From NCBI GenBank assembly GCA_913054415.1, contig CAJXII010000096.1:1-5862 (forward strand): DNA of 5,862 bases, given 5' to 3'. The position numbers were made by a program, and so were the translations under genes. This DNA comes from an uncultured Arcobacter sp. Its GTDB lineage: Bacteria > Campylobacterota > Campylobacteria > Campylobacterales > Arcobacteraceae. This document shows, piece after piece, positions 5,481 through 5,862 of the stretch. Positions within the stretch are counted from its first letter, which is position 1, and each line of letters starts with the position of its first letter. The notes beneath the pieces were generated by a model, which made no database searches, was not told where the DNA came from, and worked only from the letters and a program-made list of their open reading frames with translations.

Positions 5481-5739
5481 ATAAAGAGTTTACTTTTTTA
5501 TGTAATCTACTTACTTTTCTAGCAGCAGTTCCTTTTTTTAGGATACCTTTACTTACACAGTGGTGTAAATATTTGTTTGCTGTTTTAAAAGCTTCTGCAG
5601 CTTTTTCTTTATCGTTAGCATCTACTGCTTCTAAAACAGATTTTGTTACATTCTTGATTCTTGTTTTAAAAAATCTGTTTCTTTCAGTTCTTACTATTGT
5701 TTGTCTTGCTCTTTTTGCAGCTGATTTATGATTTGCCAT
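5479..5739 (-). CDS. rpsT: 30S ribosomal protein bS20
   Basis: The 86-residue, strongly basic protein is small-subunit protein S20, which binds 16S rRNA early in assembly. The family opening MANHKSAAKRARQTIVRTER is intact, followed by NRFFKTRIKNVTKSV, a helix with AAEAFKTANKYLHHCVSKGI, and the C-terminal KKGTAARKVSRLHKKVNSL. The length is normal for the family. Translation starts at ATG 5739 with AAGGAT at 5749-5754, 9 nt upstream; the rare UUG start known for E. coli rpsT is not used here. The gap to the upstream gene fragment is only 27 nt and shows no convincing promoter, so rpsT is either co-transcribed with it or has a promoter inside it. prfA follows in the same direction. Confidence 0.97.
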   Translation of the reverse strand: MANHKSAAKRARQTIVRTERNRFFKTRIKNVTKSVLEAVDANDKEKAAEAFKTANKYLHHCVSKGILKKGTAARKVSRLHKKVNSL

Positions 5740-5766
5740 AGCTGTTTGATCCTTATTTCAAAAATT

Positions 5767-5862
5767 TTAGTCTGGAATGATACTTAAAAAACTCTTAAAA
5801 TAAGCTTTACTCCCAAATAAATCCATAATATAAAATCTACCATCCAATTCTAAAAAAGTATC
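5767..5862 (-). CDS. C-terminal end of an unidentified protein (cut by window edge)
   Basis: The frame is open from the right edge to a TAA at 5767-5769, giving 31 residues: DTFLELDGRFYIMDLFGSKA followed by YFKSFLSIIPD. The mix of hydrophobic and charged residues looks like a real protein end rather than chance, and the stop falls 27 nt before the rpsT start on the same strand, as expected for an operon neighbour. I do not recognise the family from this fragment. The other minus-strand frames show no comparable protein-like reading. Confidence 0.5.
   Translation of the reverse strand, partial: DTFLELDGRFYIMDLFGSKAYFKSFLSIIPD

Overview
The window is a low-GC bacterial chromosome segment in which every supported gene lies on the minus strand, so it reads from right to left. 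The protein sequences and gene content point to the Campylobacterota (epsilonproteobacteria). The support is a uroporphyrinogen decarboxylase next to a MoaA-like radical SAM protein, a combination I recall from Campylobacter, together with AT-rich spacers and integrase C-terminal wording typical of that phylum. I cannot name a genus from the sequence alone.

The right two thirds (5862 down to 1606) is a compact housekeeping block. In transcription order it holds the last 31 codons of an unidentified protein, rpsT (ribosomal protein bS20), prfA (release factor 1), yjdM (a small zinc-ribbon protein of the PhnA family), hemE (uroporphyrinogen decarboxylase), a small lipoprotein and a radical SAM enzyme. 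Gaps are short (27, 82, 35 and 1 nt) and the last two junctions overlap by exactly 25 nt each, so at least yjdM to the radical SAM gene is probably one operon. The widest gap, between rpsT and prfA, can fold on the RNA into a nested hairpin.

The middle holds tRNA-Asn(GTT) with an encoded CCA end. It is driven by its own perfect-consensus sigma-70 promoter (TTGACA, 17 nt, TATAAT), and a 10-bp inverted repeat brackets that promoter.

The left third, downstream of the tRNA, looks like accessory DNA. It has a repeat-bearing spacer, a group I truncated haemoglobin with an export signal, a decayed tyrosine-recombinase C-terminus, and the N-terminal 168 residues of a divergent CorA-type metal transporter that runs off the left edge. 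The tRNA, the integrase remnant and the stand-alone globin together suggest the scar of an element once integrated near the tRNA gene. No duplicated tRNA end was found to prove it.

I found no CRISPR array, intact insertion sequence or clearly new multi-gene system. The most unusual items are the exported globin with His at the apparent B10 position, the integrase scar, the two cysteines flanking the GGQ motif of RF1, the nested hairpin and the matched 25-nt overlaps.
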